Source of the DNA: an uncultured Spirochaetales bacterium
GTDB taxonomy: Bacteria; Spirochaetota; Spirochaetia; Sphaerochaetales; Sphaerochaetaceae
Length of the DNA stretch: 64,000 nt
Direction: 5' to 3'
Assembly: GCA_949285145.1 (NCBI GenBank)
Contig: CASDXQ010000018.1
Location: 51,295 to 115,294 of the forward strand
Under the pieces are notes generated by a model. It did no database searches. It was not told where the DNA came from and saw nothing but the letters and a program-made list of their open reading frames with translations. Made by a program: the position numbers and the translations under genes. This document shows, in pieces, positions 25,386 to 35,360 of the stretch (position 1 is the stretch's first letter; every line of letters begins with the position of its first letter).

Positions 25386-26771
25386 ATGAAAGACAGAATC
25401 AGGGAAATCCTGTCTTCGGTTCCGTGTGAAGAAACCATAAAGGCCGAAGGATGGGTAAGAACGAAGAGAGAGAGCAAAAATGTATGCTTTCTTGAAGTCA
25501 ATGACGGCTCTGCTGTGAAGGGGCTTCAGGTTGTTATCGACAAAGCTTCTTTCAATAATGATGATCTCCTTTCACAGGTAACCACAGGAACTGCTGTTGA
25601 GTGCAGCGGAAAACTTGTCAAAAGCCAGGGCGGAAGCCAGGCTGTCGAGCTTGCTCTTGAAAATCTGAAAATCGTGGGAACATGTCCTTCCGACTACCCT
25701 CTTCAGAAGAAAAGACACACAATAGAATTCCTCAGGGAGATTGCGTATCTCCGTCCGAGGACAAACCTCATCGGTGCGGTCATGAGAGTAAGAAGCTGTC
25801 TCAGCTATGCGATCCACACATTCTTCCAGGAAAACGGTTTCTATTACGTCAACACCCCGCTGATCACAACAAGCGACTGCGAAGGCGCCGGCGAGACTTT
25901 TCAGGTCACAACGCTTGATCTTGACAATGTACCGAAGACCAAAGACGGCAACGTTGATTACGATAAGGACTTCTTCTCCAAGAAAGCATCCCTCACAGTA
26001 TCCGGACAGCTTGAAGGCGAGACTTATGCACTTGCACTTAAGAATATTTACACATTCGGACCTACATTCAGGGCCGAGAACAGCAATACGACACGCCATC
26101 TGGCAGAATTCTGGATGGTGGAACCGGAAATGGCTTTCTGCGATCTTGAGGGAGATGAGGAAACCGCTGAAGCATTTCTCAAATACATTTTCTCGTATGT
26201 GCTTGAAAAATGTCCTGAAGAAATGGAATTCTTCGACAACTTCGTCCTCAAGGGAAACATTGCAACTCTCACACATGTCATTGACTCTCCTTTTGCCCGC
26301 ATGACATATACTGATGCGATAAAGGAACTTGAGAAAGTGAACGACCAGTTCGACTTCCCTGTGCACTGGGGTTCAGACATTCAGACCGAACATGAGAAAT
26401 ACCTTACGGAAGTCGTATGCAAGTCACCGGTTATCGTGACGGACTATCCAAAGGAAATCAAAGCCTTCTACATGAAGATGAACGAAGACGGGAAGACGGT
26501 GCGCGGCATGGATGTGCTAGTGCCTCGTCTCGGGGAGATCATCGGAGGATCAGAAAGAGAGGCCGATTACGACAAGCTTCTCGGCCGCATAAACGAACTC
26601 GGGCTCAACCCGAAGGATTACTGGTGGTATCTTGAGACCAGACGCTTCGGTTCCGTTCCCCATTCCGGCTTCGGACTGGGCTTTGAAAGAGCCATCCAGT
26701 ATGTCACAGGCGTTGCGAACATAAGGGATGTGATTCCTTATCCGCGCTATGTGAGAAGCGCGGACTTCTAA
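25386..26771 (+). CDS. asnS: Asparaginyl-tRNA synthetase
   Basis: The 461-residue class IIb synthetase has an N-terminal OB fold for the anticodon (EGWVRTKRESKNVCFLEVND) followed by the catalytic domain. Motif 2 reads RAENSNTTRHLAEFW and motif 3 GFGLGFERAIQYVTG. The Asn-type HLAEFWMVEPEM segment distinguishes it from AspRS. The in-frame upstream extension to 25311 is rejected because it crosses the promoter. Convergent with the LuxR-type gene by a 4-nt overlap. Confidence 0.95.
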   Translation: MKDRIREILSSVPCEETIKAEGWVRTKRESKNVCFLEVNDGSAVKGLQVVIDKASFNNDDLLSQVTTGTAVECSGKLVKSQGGSQAVELALENLKIVGTCPSDYPLQKKRHTIEFLREIAYLRPRTNLIGAVMRVRSCLSYAIHTFFQENGFYYVNTPLITTSDCEGAGETFQVTTLDLDNVPKTKDGNVDYDKDFFSKKASLTVSGQLEGETYALALKNIYTFGPTFRAENSNTTRHLAEFWMVEPEMAFCDLEGDEETAEAFLKYIFSYVLEKCPEEMEFFDNFVLKGNIATLTHVIDSPFARMTYTDAIKELEKVNDQFDFPVHWGSDIQTEHEKYLTEVVCKSPVIVTDYPKEIKAFYMKMNEDGKTVRGMDVLVPRLGEIIGGSEREADYDKLLGRINELGLNPKDYWWYLETRRFGSVPHSGFGLGFERAIQYVTGVANIRDVIPYPRYVRSADF

Positions 26772-27208
26772 ACGGAAAGATGTAAAAGCGCCCAATGGCG
26801 CAGCTGTCCGGCAGACTTGAGATTGAGTCTGCCGAGTATTTTCTTAAGCATCTTGTAATATCCGCTGCGTGACAAGCCGAGTTCCATGCACGTCTTCTTC
26901 ACAACATCATCATTGAGAACATGTGTGATGAATGCTGTTTCTTTCGCACTGAGAAAGCAGCCTTCGGGTCTTGAGACAATTTCATGATTATTCCTCTCAG
27001 GTGGCATGAAAATAAGGTAGACGCAGAATATCTCGCTCAGTCTGTTCACGAAACTTTCCACACACTCAATATCCTTCTCACGTCTTATCCGGAGAGCAAC
27101 AGTTCTTTTAAGGCTGTCCGAACAGCTTTCCAGCATCACGCATCTGTAACCGGCACTCTCAATCATTTCCCTGGCTTTGCTGTTTGAAAAAACATAGAAT
27201 TTGGTCAT
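26768..27208 (-). CDS. LuxR-type helix-turn-helix protein
   Basis: In this 146-residue protein residues 85-146 form a LuxR/GerE-type HTH: LSAKETAFITHVLNDD, then CMELGLSRSGYYKMLKKIL and GRLNLKSAGQLRHWAL. The N-terminal 80 residues do not have the Asp of a receiver domain and may be an atypical sensor or receiver-like fold. It lacks an adjacent histidine kinase. TATAAG lies 8 nt before the ATG, so it may also be leaderless. Target genes are unknown. Confidence 0.7.
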   Translation of the reverse strand: MTKFYVFSNSKAREMIESAGYRCVMLESCSDSLKRTVALRIRREKDIECVESFVNRLSEIFCVYLIFMPPERNNHEIVSRPEGCFLSAKETAFITHVLNDDVVKKTCMELGLSRSGYYKMLKKILGRLNLKSAGQLRHWALLHLSV

Positions 27209-27243
27209 ACACTTCTCTTATACAAAAAAACTGCATGATCCGG

Positions 27244-27783
27244 CTAACTGTCCAGCAAGTATGAAGAGACCACGATGTCAAAAGCATTGGCGAATTTCTC
27301 GATTGTCTTCGCGTCAAAGCGTTTTGTCCTGTCATCGAACACCTGCATTTCCCTGAGCATTCCGTTGACATCCCTTTCACTCAGTCTTGTCCTTATGTTT
27401 TCCTTTGTATAGCTGTTTCCCCTGTCATCAATCGCAGCGGCACCTTTTTCTATTGCGCGCGCAAGAAGCGGGATGTCATGACTGATCACCAGGGAATTCT
27501 CATCAGCAAGAGAGACAATATAGTCATCAGCAGAATCCTTTCCCTGAGGAACGATAACCATCTTTATGCTGCTTCTGACTTTCCTGATCTCGGTTTTATC
27601 GAGTACCTGACGCAGCGGCGTCCTCAGATGAGCGGTATGATTCTTCACGGCTTCTTCAACATCCTTCAAGCGACGGTCAGATGCGAAGACAGTCTCAATA
27701 TTGCCCCTCACTGCCCTGCGCAGTATGATCGCCCTCATGGCCGGCAGCATGGAATCAGCATCAACAAGTATTGTCAGGCTCAT
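27244..27783 (-). CDS. DUF188 / YaiI-YqxD family protein
   Basis: The 179-residue protein belongs to the PIN-like YaiI/YqxD family: TILVDADSMLPAMRAII at the N terminus, MVIVPQGKDSADDYIVSLA in the middle (acidic site) and ISHDIPLLARAIEKGA, then DDRGNSYTKENI. A nuclease-type function is suggested by the acidic residues but is unproven for the family. It is divergent from pfp. Confidence 0.85.
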   Translation of the reverse strand: MSLTILVDADSMLPAMRAIILRRAVRGNIETVFASDRRLKDVEEAVKNHTAHLRTPLRQVLDKTEIRKVRSSIKMVIVPQGKDSADDYIVSLADENSLVISHDIPLLARAIEKGAAAIDDRGNSYTKENIRTRLSERDVNGMLREMQVFDDRTKRFDAKTIEKFANAFDIVVSSYLLDS

Positions 27784-27863
27784 GACATCAGCATATTATA
27801 TTCTAGCAATTCTTTCCATTAATCTGTATGATTTCACTCAGTACAAGAACAAGGAGTCGAAAA

Positions 27864-29522
27864 ATGACAATTTCACCTTTACAGAAAGCACGCTACGGCT
27901 ACCGGCCGAAGCTGCCTAAGATTCTCCAGAATGACATCAGTCATGTCGCGATTGAATACGGCAAAGCCACACAGTCCGTTTCCGATCAGGACAAGATCAG
28001 GGAAATGTTTCCCAATACATATGGAATGAAGGAAATTTCCTTCCTCGCTGCTCCAAGCAAAGCCGAAAACAGAAAGCATGTCGTAGGTGTCATTCTTTCA
28101 GGCGGACAGGCTCCTGGCGGACATAATGTCATCACAGGCCTTTACGATGCACTCAAGAAAGCAGGTAAAGACAATGTGCTTCTCGGATTCAAAGGAGGTC
28201 CCAGCGGACTTCTGGAAGATGAATACATTGAATTCACGGATGAATTCATCGATGAATACAGAAACACAGGAGGATTCGACATCATCGGATCAGGAAGGAC
28301 AAAGCTTGAGACTGTTGACCAGTTCAAGATTGCAGGCGAAGTTGCAAGGAAACACAATCTCAACGCAATCGTGATCATCGGCGGCGATGATTCAAATACA
28401 AATGCTGCAGTTCTTGCAGAATACTTTGCATCCCAGAATGCAGGAATCCAGGTGATCGGCTGCCCGAAGACCATCGACGGAGATCTGAAGAATGATGTCA
28501 TTGAAACATCATTCGGTTTTGACACAGCCTGCAAGACATACAGCGAACTTATCGGAAATATTGAAAGGGATGCCGCATCTGCAAGAAAGTACTGGCATTT
28601 CATCAAGGTCATGGGTCGTTCTGCCAGCCATATCGCGCTTGAATGCGCACTTGAATGCCAGCCAAACATCTGTCTGATCGGTGAGGAAGTAGAGGCAAAG
28701 AAGCAGAGCATGATGGACATCGTGAACTACATTGCCGATGTCGTGGCGATGCGCGCAGATGAAGGCTGCAACTTCGGTGTCGCGATCATTCCGGAAGGAC
28801 TTATCGAATTCATTCCAGAAGTCAAGGTGCTTATCAGCGAGCTCAACGATCTGCTTGCACAGAATGAAAAAGAATATTCCACCATCACATCTTTCGAGGC
28901 ACAGACAGCTTTCATATCGGCAAAACTCAGTGAAAACAGCAGAAAGGTCTTCGCATCTCTTCCTTCCGACATCCAGAAGCAGCTTCTCATGGACAGGGAT
29001 CCGCATGGAAACGTACAGGTCAGCAGGATAGAGACAGAAAAGCTTCTCATCACAATGGTTTCAGAAGAACTTGCAAGGAGAAAGAAAGAAGGAAAATACA
29101 GCGGGAAGTTCAATGCCCTCAACCACTTCTTCGGTTATGAAGGACGCTGTGCATTCCCGTCCAACTTCGATGCCGACTACTGCTATTCACTCGGCTATAA
29201 CGCATTCCTGCTCATTGCAAACGGCCTGACCGGCTATATGTCTGTCGTCACCGGCCTCAGTGAAGGTCCTGCAAACTGGAAAGCCGGAGGAATCCCGATA
29301 ACAAAGATGATGAACATCGAACGCCGTCACGGTGAATACAAGCCTGTTATAAGGAAGGCTCTTGTTGAACTCGCAGGAAAGCCATTCAGGTACTTTGAGG
29401 AGCACAGAAAGACATGGGAAAAGGAAACATGCTTCACATTCCCGGGTGCAATCCAGTATTACGGACCTGAGGAAGTATGCGACATAACCACAAAGACACT
29501 TGTCCTTGAGCAGTCAAAGTAA
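27864..29522 (+). CDS. pfp: Diphosphate--fructose-6-phosphate 1-phosphotransferase
   Basis: The 552-residue PPi-dependent phosphofructokinase is of the long plant-beta/spirochaete type. It phosphorylates fructose 6-phosphate reversibly with PPi. Its motifs are [22 protein letters not shown] (Asp in place of the ATP-type Gly, which blocks ATP), PKTIDGDL with the PPi-specific Lys, and [14 protein letters not shown]. The start at 27864 has AAGGAG 8 nt upstream; the extension to 27828 is not favoured. Together with fba it makes glycolysis PPi-linked. A terminator follows. Confidence 0.95.
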   Translation: MTISPLQKARYGYRPKLPKILQNDISHVAIEYGKATQSVSDQDKIREMFPNTYGMKEISFLAAPSKAENRKHVVGVILSGGQAPGGHNVITGLYDALKKAGKDNVLLGFKGGPSGLLEDEYIEFTDEFIDEYRNTGGFDIIGSGRTKLETVDQFKIAGEVARKHNLNAIVIIGGDDSNTNAAVLAEYFASQNAGIQVIGCPKTIDGDLKNDVIETSFGFDTACKTYSELIGNIERDAASARKYWHFIKVMGRSASHIALECALECQPNICLIGEEVEAKKQSMMDIVNYIADVVAMRADEGCNFGVAIIPEGLIEFIPEVKVLISELNDLLAQNEKEYSTITSFEAQTAFISAKLSENSRKVFASLPSDIQKQLLMDRDPHGNVQVSRIETEKLLITMVSEELARRKKEGKYSGKFNALNHFFGYEGRCAFPSNFDADYCYSLGYNAFLLIANGLTGYMSVVTGLSEGPANWKAGGIPITKMMNIERRHGEYKPVIRKALVELAGKPFRYFEEHRKTWEKETCFTFPGAIQYYGPEEVCDITTKTLVLEQSK

Positions 29523-29546
29523 AATACGGACATTGATGAAAAATAA

Positions 29547-29582
29547 AAGCCGGGTGTGAGGAGAATCTCATTCCCGGCTTTG
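29547..29582 (+). terminator. pfp intrinsic terminator
   Basis: AAAGCCGGG (29547-29555) pairs with CCCGGCTTT (29574-29582), with an inner GAG/CTC stem. It ends just before the convergent yhbY stop. Confidence 0.75.
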
Positions 29583-29585
29583 CTT

Positions 29586-29900
29586 TCACCAGTTGATTTC
29601 CAGTGTTTTCAAATTGTAGCGCCGCTCTTCCTTCTTATCAGCCTGCCTGTAATAAACAGCGGTGAATCCTGTCACGGCAATAAGAGTAGAAGCTGTGCGC
29701 TGTGCAAGAGAAGCTGCAATTGAAGAAGTCTCATCCTTATGAGACTGGAAACGCACTTTGACAAGCTCATGATGCGTCAGCGCTTCCCCCAAAGCTAAGA
29801 CAACCTCATCACTCTCCCCATCCTTTCCGATCATTACAACAGGCTTCATCGTCTGTGCCGAGGATCTCAGAAAGGCTCTCTGCTGACTTGTTAATTCCAT
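29586..29900 (-). CDS. yhbY: YhbY-family CRM-domain RNA-binding protein
   Basis: The 104-residue single CRM domain has ELTSQQRAFLRSSAQTMKP, then VVMIGKDGES (GxxG loop) and HHELVKVRFQSH. YhbY associates with pre-50S particles in E. coli. The second ATG (29900) is used because AAGGA lies 6 nt upstream, while the first ATG (29906) directly abuts the SD. It lies between two terminators as a single-gene unit. Confidence 0.88.
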   Translation of the reverse strand: MELTSQQRAFLRSSAQTMKPVVMIGKDGESDEVVLALGEALTHHELVKVRFQSHKDETSSIAASLAQRTASTLIAVTGFTAVYYRQADKKEERRYNLKTLEINW

Positions 29901-29919
29901 AATCATTCCTTATTCAATG

Positions 29920-29949
29920 AAAAAGCCTACCCCTGACAGGATAGGCTTT
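29920..29949 (-). terminator. Terminator of the second AMP-ligase gene
   Basis: AAGCCTA/TAGGCTT stem (29922-29929 with 29942-29949), followed on the minus strand by a T run at 29920-29924. Confidence 0.7.
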
Positions 29950-29968
29950 GCAATATACTTGCGCCTCA

Positions 29969-31708
29969 TCAGGCCTTGTTGAGCTCATTTTTATAAGCTT
30001 TCTCAACCTCAAATCTCTTTACCTTCTTCGTTGAAGTCATGGCAAGAGGCTCCTTTGCAATAATGACCTTGGTTATCTTCTTATAGCTCTGAAGCTCCTT
30101 GTTGACTAGACTGACAATCGAATTTATATGTTTCTCGATATCATCGGGATGAGCCTTGAGTGCATCAGCAGAAGGATAGATAACGGCTGCAATGCCTTCG
30201 CTCTTGTCCTTTGCATCAATCACATAACCGCAGACACAGATCTGATCGACATCATAATGGAGCTGGAAATGATCCTCAATCTCTTCAGGGAAAACATTCT
30301 TGCCTCCTTCTGTGACGATGACGTTCTTTGCTCTTCCCGTGAGATAGAGATAACCGTCTCTCTGATGTCCTACATCACCGGTGTTGAGCCATCCGTCCTC
30401 ACTGAGAACCTCGCGTGTCGCTTCCTCATTGTTGTAATAGCCCTTCATGACGACACTGCCCCTGATATATATTACACCGTTTCCTTCGCTGTCCGGATCC
30501 ACAATCTTCACTTCAAGACCCGGAATTACATGACCAACAGAATCCTCATCATACGCCTCAACAGGATTCAGGTGAGTAATCGGGCTTGTCTCCGTAAGAC
30601 CATAGCCCTGAACGAAGTCAATTCCGAGCTCGTTGAACATCTTGAAGGTTGAAGGAGGAAGAGGTCCTCCTCCGCAGATGCATATTCTGGCATTCTCAAG
30701 TGAAAGCTGCCTGAGCAGGAAAGAGAACCACTTCTTTCCTACCTTTATATGAAGCCTCTTCTTGAGGAAACCGGAAACACCCATCATCCCCCTGATGAGT
30801 CCATAAACAACAATGCCCTTCTTCCTTACTCCGTTCATGAGTGCGGAAAGCAACTTGTTGAAAAGCAGAGGAACCGCAAGGAACATTGTGACCTTGCCCA
30901 TCTTGAGTTCCTTCAGCACCTGAGGCACTATAAGTCTCTTTCCGAATACGCAGGAAGCTCCGCATGAGATTGTCTCAAAGAATACAGCCAGCATTGTGTA
31001 TGCGTGGTGCAGAGGGAGGATAGCATAGAATACATCTTCCGGATAAAGCTTCATGAGAAGCTGTGCCTGATAGCAGTCGGAAACAAGATTCTTATGGGTA
31101 AGCTGAACACCCTTCGGAGTGCCGGTTGTTCCTGATGTGAAAAGAATTGCCGCAATATCGTCCTCAACTGCTTTCTGAGGCGTGAATACACCTTCAGCCT
31201 TCAGATCAAAAAGATAGGGATAGTTTTTACTGTTATCCTCAAGAGAGTACTTTTCAACAAGATTGACTTTTCCGGTTTTTGTTCCGACATTGTCCACCCT
31301 GTCACTGTCAATGAAAATCCTGCTGACCCCGCCGAAGGCCATCAGTGTCTCCATATCTGCATCGTTATATGTGATATCCAGAGGAACGACAATCGCACCG
31401 GCATAAAGCACGGCGAGATATGCGATCGCCCATTCCGGACTGTTCTTTCCAGATACTGCAATCTTGTCACCCTTCTTCACTCCTGTAGAAAGGAGATAAT
31501 TGCTGATCTGACAAACTTTCTCCCTTACTTCATTATATGTGAGGAAGAGCTCTTTCGGATGAAAGGCCTTGAAGCAGGGACGTTCACCGAATCTTTTGCA
31601 GGAGATCTCAAACATCTCCACAACTGTTGGCCAGGTGCCGCTGAAATCCTTTCCCCTGTACTGATCAAGGAAAGCAAACGCATCTGGGTTTGGTATTTTA
31701 AATGCCAT
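29969..31708 (-). CDS. AMP-binding acyl-CoA synthetase (second paralogue)
   Basis: The 579-residue adenylate-forming enzyme has AAILFTSGTTGTPKGVQLTH, VQGYGLTETSPITHLNP, NTGDVGHQRDGYLYLTGR and a C-terminal TSTKKVKRFEVEK. It is of the FACS/medium-to-long-chain acyl-CoA ligase type. The sequence is clearly divergent from the 22247-24061 protein, so the two may use different acyl chains. GGAG precedes the ATG and a TAGAAT -10 lies about 35 nt upstream, so this gene has a conventional leader. Confidence 0.88.
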   Translation of the reverse strand: MAFKIPNPDAFAFLDQYRGKDFSGTWPTVVEMFEISCKRFGERPCFKAFHPKELFLTYNEVREKVCQISNYLLSTGVKKGDKIAVSGKNSPEWAIAYLAVLYAGAIVVPLDITYNDADMETLMAFGGVSRIFIDSDRVDNVGTKTGKVNLVEKYSLEDNSKNYPYLFDLKAEGVFTPQKAVEDDIAAILFTSGTTGTPKGVQLTHKNLVSDCYQAQLLMKLYPEDVFYAILPLHHAYTMLAVFFETISCGASCVFGKRLIVPQVLKELKMGKVTMFLAVPLLFNKLLSALMNGVRKKGIVVYGLIRGMMGVSGFLKKRLHIKVGKKWFSFLLRQLSLENARICICGGGPLPPSTFKMFNELGIDFVQGYGLTETSPITHLNPVEAYDEDSVGHVIPGLEVKIVDPDSEGNGVIYIRGSVVMKGYYNNEEATREVLSEDGWLNTGDVGHQRDGYLYLTGRAKNVIVTEGGKNVFPEEIEDHFQLHYDVDQICVCGYVIDAKDKSEGIAAVIYPSADALKAHPDDIEKHINSIVSLVNKELQSYKKITKVIIAKEPLAMTSTKKVKRFEVEKAYKNELNKA

Positions 31709-31838
31709 ATATTCTTTCTCCAGACTTTTTACCTTATTCTATGCATATAATTATAATTGTTCAATATTTTTCCTAACACATTTTCGCATTGCGTAATACT
31801 GTAAAAAACACCTGCACGTCTATTCAGTAAAAGCAAAC

Positions 31839-31867
31839 TTGATTGCAAACTGTTCTTTGGCTAAACT
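31839..31867 (+). promoter_or_regulatory. folC promoter, predicted leaderless
   Basis: TTGATT (31839-31844), 17 nt, TAAACT (31862-31867), then 7 nt to the ATG at 31875. No SD. Confidence 0.6.
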
Positions 31868-31874
31868 TCATGCC

Positions 31875-33203
31875 ATGAGTTTTTCTTCATTTGCAGAAGT
31901 GACATCGTATCTTGATTCATTTTCATATATTCAGACAGCTTCTGCCGGTCTGCTGAGGGAAGCCCGTCTTGAAAGAATGAGTCTTCTGCTTGATGCTCTG
32001 GATCATCCGGAAGATTCATTCAGATCAATTCACGTGGCAGGCAGCAAAGGAAAAGGCTCGACATGCTGCTATCTCTCCGCCCTGCTCACGGCAGCCGGGC
32101 ACAGGACAGGGCTGTACCTTTCCCCCCATCTTTCCGATTACAGGGAACGTTTCTCACTCAACGGCACTTTCTTTGATGATGATCTGATCCTGGACACTGC
32201 GCAGAAACTGGAGAGGACTGTCTCTTCTTTTTCACTGCCGGAGGAATACGGGCAGAAAAAGCCATCCACTTTTGAACTGTATACAGCATATGCCTACATG
32301 CTTTTCAAAGCAGCCGGATGCGAATATGCGGTCATTGAAACAGGACTCGGGGGACGACTGGATGCAACGAACACACTTAACCCGGTTGCCTCGGTAATTA
32401 CGCCGATCGAGCTTGAGCATACCAATGTACTGGGCAGCACAATTGAGAAGATAGCAACTGAAAAAAGCAAGATCATAAAAAAGAACAGGCCGGTTTTCCT
32501 CTCAATGCTCAAGATGGATGCAATGGAAGTGATGAAAAAGGAAGCAGAAAGACAGAATGCACATCTATACTCCCTTTCAGACGAGCTGATGTCGCTTCAG
32601 ACCGATACGATGGAATGCGGTGAAGTCTGCACCTTCTCCTTCAGGGACGGCTATCATGCCTCTCTTGTTCTTTCCATGCGCGGTGAGGTGCAGGCGGAAA
32701 ATGCGGCGCTTGCTCTTCTTACTGCCCGCAGACTCGGTTTCTACATACAGGGGAAAAGCGAAAAAGCCGTGGAGACGGCATCCCTTCCCGGACGTTTCGA
32801 AATGCACCGCTATAAAGGAAAGCCGGTCGTGATGGATGTATGTCACACAAAAGTATCTGCAGGGCATACCGTCTCCTCATTCAAAGCCCTCTATCATGAC
32901 AAAAACACGGCATGCATATTCGCTGCTGTTGATGGAAAGGATATTGACGGAATGCTTTCCATCATCCTCTCTTCATTCACGAAAGTTGTGATATCAAAAC
33001 CAGATTCGTACAAAAAAAGCAACAGCAGGAAAATATATGAAAGAGCACTTGCAATGAAAAGTGATGACAATATCGTAGTGTATGAAGAAGAGAGCCGCAG
33101 TGCGCTTGATGAAGCTGTCAGTGACAGCTCTGCCGTGCTCATAGCAGGCTCCTTCTACCTTGCCAGCCGTTTCGGAGGTATTCTCAATGTTGAACAGCAA
33201 TGA
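31875..33203 (+). CDS. folC: Folylpolyglutamate synthase / dihydrofolate synthase
   Basis: The 442-residue Mur-ligase-fold enzyme adds glutamate to (dihydro)folate. SIHVAGSKGKGST is the ATP loop (about residues 49-61), then GLGGRLDATN with the folate-site signature, EHTNVLGSTIEKIATEKSKI and VMDVCHTK. Whether it also has dihydrofolate synthase activity cannot be read. The start at 31875 follows a promoter by 7 nt. The gene begins a four-gene operon; its end overlaps the NFACT gene by 17 nt. Confidence 0.92.
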   Translation: MSFSSFAEVTSYLDSFSYIQTASAGLLREARLERMSLLLDALDHPEDSFRSIHVAGSKGKGSTCCYLSALLTAAGHRTGLYLSPHLSDYRERFSLNGTFFDDDLILDTAQKLERTVSSFSLPEEYGQKKPSTFELYTAYAYMLFKAAGCEYAVIETGLGGRLDATNTLNPVASVITPIELEHTNVLGSTIEKIATEKSKIIKKNRPVFLSMLKMDAMEVMKKEAERQNAHLYSLSDELMSLQTDTMECGEVCTFSFRDGYHASLVLSMRGEVQAENAALALLTARRLGFYIQGKSEKAVETASLPGRFEMHRYKGKPVVMDVCHTKVSAGHTVSSFKALYHDKNTACIFAAVDGKDIDGMLSIILSSFTKVVISKPDSYKKSNSRKIYERALAMKSDDNIVVYEEESRSALDEAVSDSSAVLIAGSFYLASRFGGILNVEQQ

Positions 33204-34593
33204 GATAAGACTGCTGTTGAGTGAACTGAATCTTGAAGGAAGCTTCATCCAGAAAGTCAATGAACATGATTATCACAGTTTCACCTTCTCAATGTTCTCA
33301 AAAGAGGAAAAAGCCTTTCTCCTTTATTTTGAGATAGGAACGAAGACTCAGCATTTCTGCAAAACAGGAATTATGAGAAAGAAAAGCGCCAAGACACAAC
33401 GATTCACACAGTATATGAGGGCAAACATCACCGGCAGCAGGATAACGGAAGTAAGGCAGATTGAAGGCGAACGCGTCTTCTATTTCACGCTTGTGAAGGC
33501 CGGCGAAGTCAGGAGAATCTACTTCCGTTTCTTCTCCGGCCCGGGCAGCAATGTGATCATCACGGACGGTGATGACATAATTCTTGAAGTCCTCATGAGA
33601 CGGCCCAGACGTGGTGAGGAGCGCGGCTGGGCTTACAATGTGGAAGAAGCCAAAGCATGGGACATGGACCGCTTTCCCGTACGTCAGTGGGAAGGAGAAA
33701 GCTTCAATTCCTGGATTGACCATTATTACAGCAACGCTGTCAGGGAAGAAAAGACGGATGCGGCCTATCATCAGCTTGAAGAACAGACGAGAAAGGAAAT
33801 AAGCGCGCTCGAAAGTCAGCTGAGAGATGTGAGGGAAAGAGTCAGAAGATCTTCTTCATATGAATCCTACAAGGAAAGTGCTGATCTGCTCTCATCATTC
33901 TCCCATATGGTCAGCAAAGGAGAAAGCAGCGTTCTTCTTACGGACTTCAGCGGCTCTCAGGTCAGGATATCCCTCGATCCGTCATTGAGCGTGAGCGAAA
34001 ACATAAACGCCTTTTACCAGAAATATAAAAGAGAAGAAAGAATTTATGTCAGCGCAGCGGAGGAAGAGAAGAATCTGGAATCCAGACTGGAAGAGAAAAG
34101 GAAATTCCATGAGGAGCTGACAAGCCGGCAGGAACACGATCTCAGAGAACTGACGAAAAGCCTCAGGGGCAGCCAGACATCAGTAAAGAAAACTCCCCTT
34201 GAAGCCGGTCTGCGCTTTGAGAGTTCCGGCTTTGAGATTCTTGTCGGCCGCAATGCAAAGGAAAACGACACCCTGCTGCGCAGGAATGCACGAAGCGGCG
34301 ACACATGGCTTCATACGAGAGACTATGCCGGAGGCTATGTGATCATCAGGGGCAAAAAGGACAAGTCAATACCGCTTGACGTCCTGCTTGATGCCGGATG
34401 CCTTGCAATTCATTATTCAAAGGCAAAGACGCAGGGCAAGGCAGATCTTTATTATACGAAAGTAAAGTATCTGCGCCGTGTGAAAGACGGTAAACTCGGG
34501 CTTGTCGTTCCGACAAATGAGAAAAATCTTCATGTTATACTAGACGAAGAAAGAATCAAAAGACTACTTTTAAGCAAGGAGGAGAAGAATTGA
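33187..34593 (+). CDS. NFACT-family protein (RqcH/FbpA-like)
   Basis: The 468-residue protein has an NFACT-N start (LNSNEIRLLLSELNLEGSFI), a coiled-coil middle (residues about 195-330, RKEISALESQLRDVRERVRR) and an NFACT-R end (DTWLHTRDYAGGYVIIRGKK). RqcH homologues recruit tRNA-Ala to 50S subunits for C-terminal tailing of stalled peptides. Here the helix-hairpin-helix middle is reduced (468 versus about 570 residues) and the D-R pair required for tailing is not obvious (GEVRRIYFRFF). It may be a divergent RqcH or a related NFACT protein. GGAGG lies 9-14 nt upstream. Confidence 0.75.
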   Translation: MLNSNEIRLLLSELNLEGSFIQKVNEHDYHSFTFSMFSKEEKAFLLYFEIGTKTQHFCKTGIMRKKSAKTQRFTQYMRANITGSRITEVRQIEGERVFYFTLVKAGEVRRIYFRFFSGPGSNVIITDGDDIILEVLMRRPRRGEERGWAYNVEEAKAWDMDRFPVRQWEGESFNSWIDHYYSNAVREEKTDAAYHQLEEQTRKEISALESQLRDVRERVRRSSSYESYKESADLLSSFSHMVSKGESSVLLTDFSGSQVRISLDPSLSVSENINAFYQKYKREERIYVSAAEEEKNLESRLEEKRKFHEELTSRQEHDLRELTKSLRGSQTSVKKTPLEAGLRFESSGFEILVGRNAKENDTLLRRNARSGDTWLHTRDYAGGYVIIRGKKDKSIPLDVLLDAGCLAIHYSKAKTQGKADLYYTKVKYLRRVKDGKLGLVVPTNEKNLHVILDEERIKRLLLSKEEKN

Positions 34594-35360
34594 AACCATC
34601 ATACTTCATGGATCTGTACTACCCGTCTGACAGGAATGAGCTTCTCGGTTACTGCAAATGCGAGCAGAAGGAAGGACACACCCCTTCTCTCATCCTGCTT
34701 CCCCATTCAAGTCTTGAGTTCATTCACAGCATGTATCAGGATGCATTCTCGCTGATCCATAATCCCCGGCGCATCGTGATAATTGCCCCTGTCCACAATG
34801 AGGTTTTCGAATCCGATGCGGGGCAATGCCTCTTCACGCTCTCATCCGGCGACGTTCTCACTCCCCTGGGAGGTGTGCACATCGAGCAGATACCTGGCGT
34901 GAAGATCAATGACGAGTATGCAGAAAGAGAATATGCAATTGAGATCTTCTATCCATATGTCGCATGCAATTCGCCGCAGAGCATTATCATGCCGCTGTTC
35001 ACTTGTCTGGAAAGCAAGGATGATATCCTCACCCTTTCAAGACTGATGGTGAAGCTCAAAAAGGAAGAAAACGACACGCTTTTCATAGTATCAGGGAATT
35101 TCACAGCCCTTGGAACCAGCGAAGAGATAAACAGCATGGCGAAAACGCTGAAAGAACTGCTTGAAAACAATGCGCCGCTTCTGGAAGCTGGCAGCAAGAA
35201 GAAAATATCAGGATGCGCATACAAGATCATGGAAGCAGCACGTACCGCATTCCCCGGCAGGTTCACGCTCAATGCTGCACGCTGCGGCAATTACATAGGA
35301 GAGAATATAAGCACAGCCGGAGACGGAAGAATCTGGCAGGTTTACGGAGTCAAGGAATGA
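34590..35360 (+). CDS. MEMO1-like protein (AmmeMemoRadiSam system protein B family)
   Basis: In this 256-residue MEMO-fold protein, LLPHSSLEFIHSMYQDAF aligns with the family's PHAGYxYSG segment, RRIVIIAPVHNE with the GPNHH segment, TPLGGVHIE with TPLG.V.VD, and FIVSGNFTALGTSE with the late motif. The metal-site His-rich motif is partly changed, so copper binding or dioxygenase-like activity is uncertain. The other AmmeMemoRadiSam members (AMMECR1, radical SAM) are not adjacent. ATGA overlaps on both sides place it in the folC operon. Confidence 0.7.
   Translation: MKPSYFMDLYYPSDRNELLGYCKCEQKEGHTPSLILLPHSSLEFIHSMYQDAFSLIHNPRRIVIIAPVHNEVFESDAGQCLFTLSSGDVLTPLGGVHIEQIPGVKINDEYAEREYAIEIFYPYVACNSPQSIIMPLFTCLESKDDILTLSRLMVKLKKEENDTLFIVSGNFTALGTSEEINSMAKTLKELLENNAPLLEAGSKKKISGCAYKIMEAARTAFPGRFTLNAARCGNYIGENISTAGDGRIWQVYGVKE

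Noticed and set aside
25572..26366. 264-residue frame antisense to asnS
   Set aside because: It lies entirely within the well-supported asnS gene and its composition is that of a codon-mirror frame.
35213..35356. Upstream extension of the membrane pseudokinase-like gene
   Set aside because: It lies inside the MEMO-like gene in another frame; the ATGA start at 35357 fits the operon's overlap pattern.
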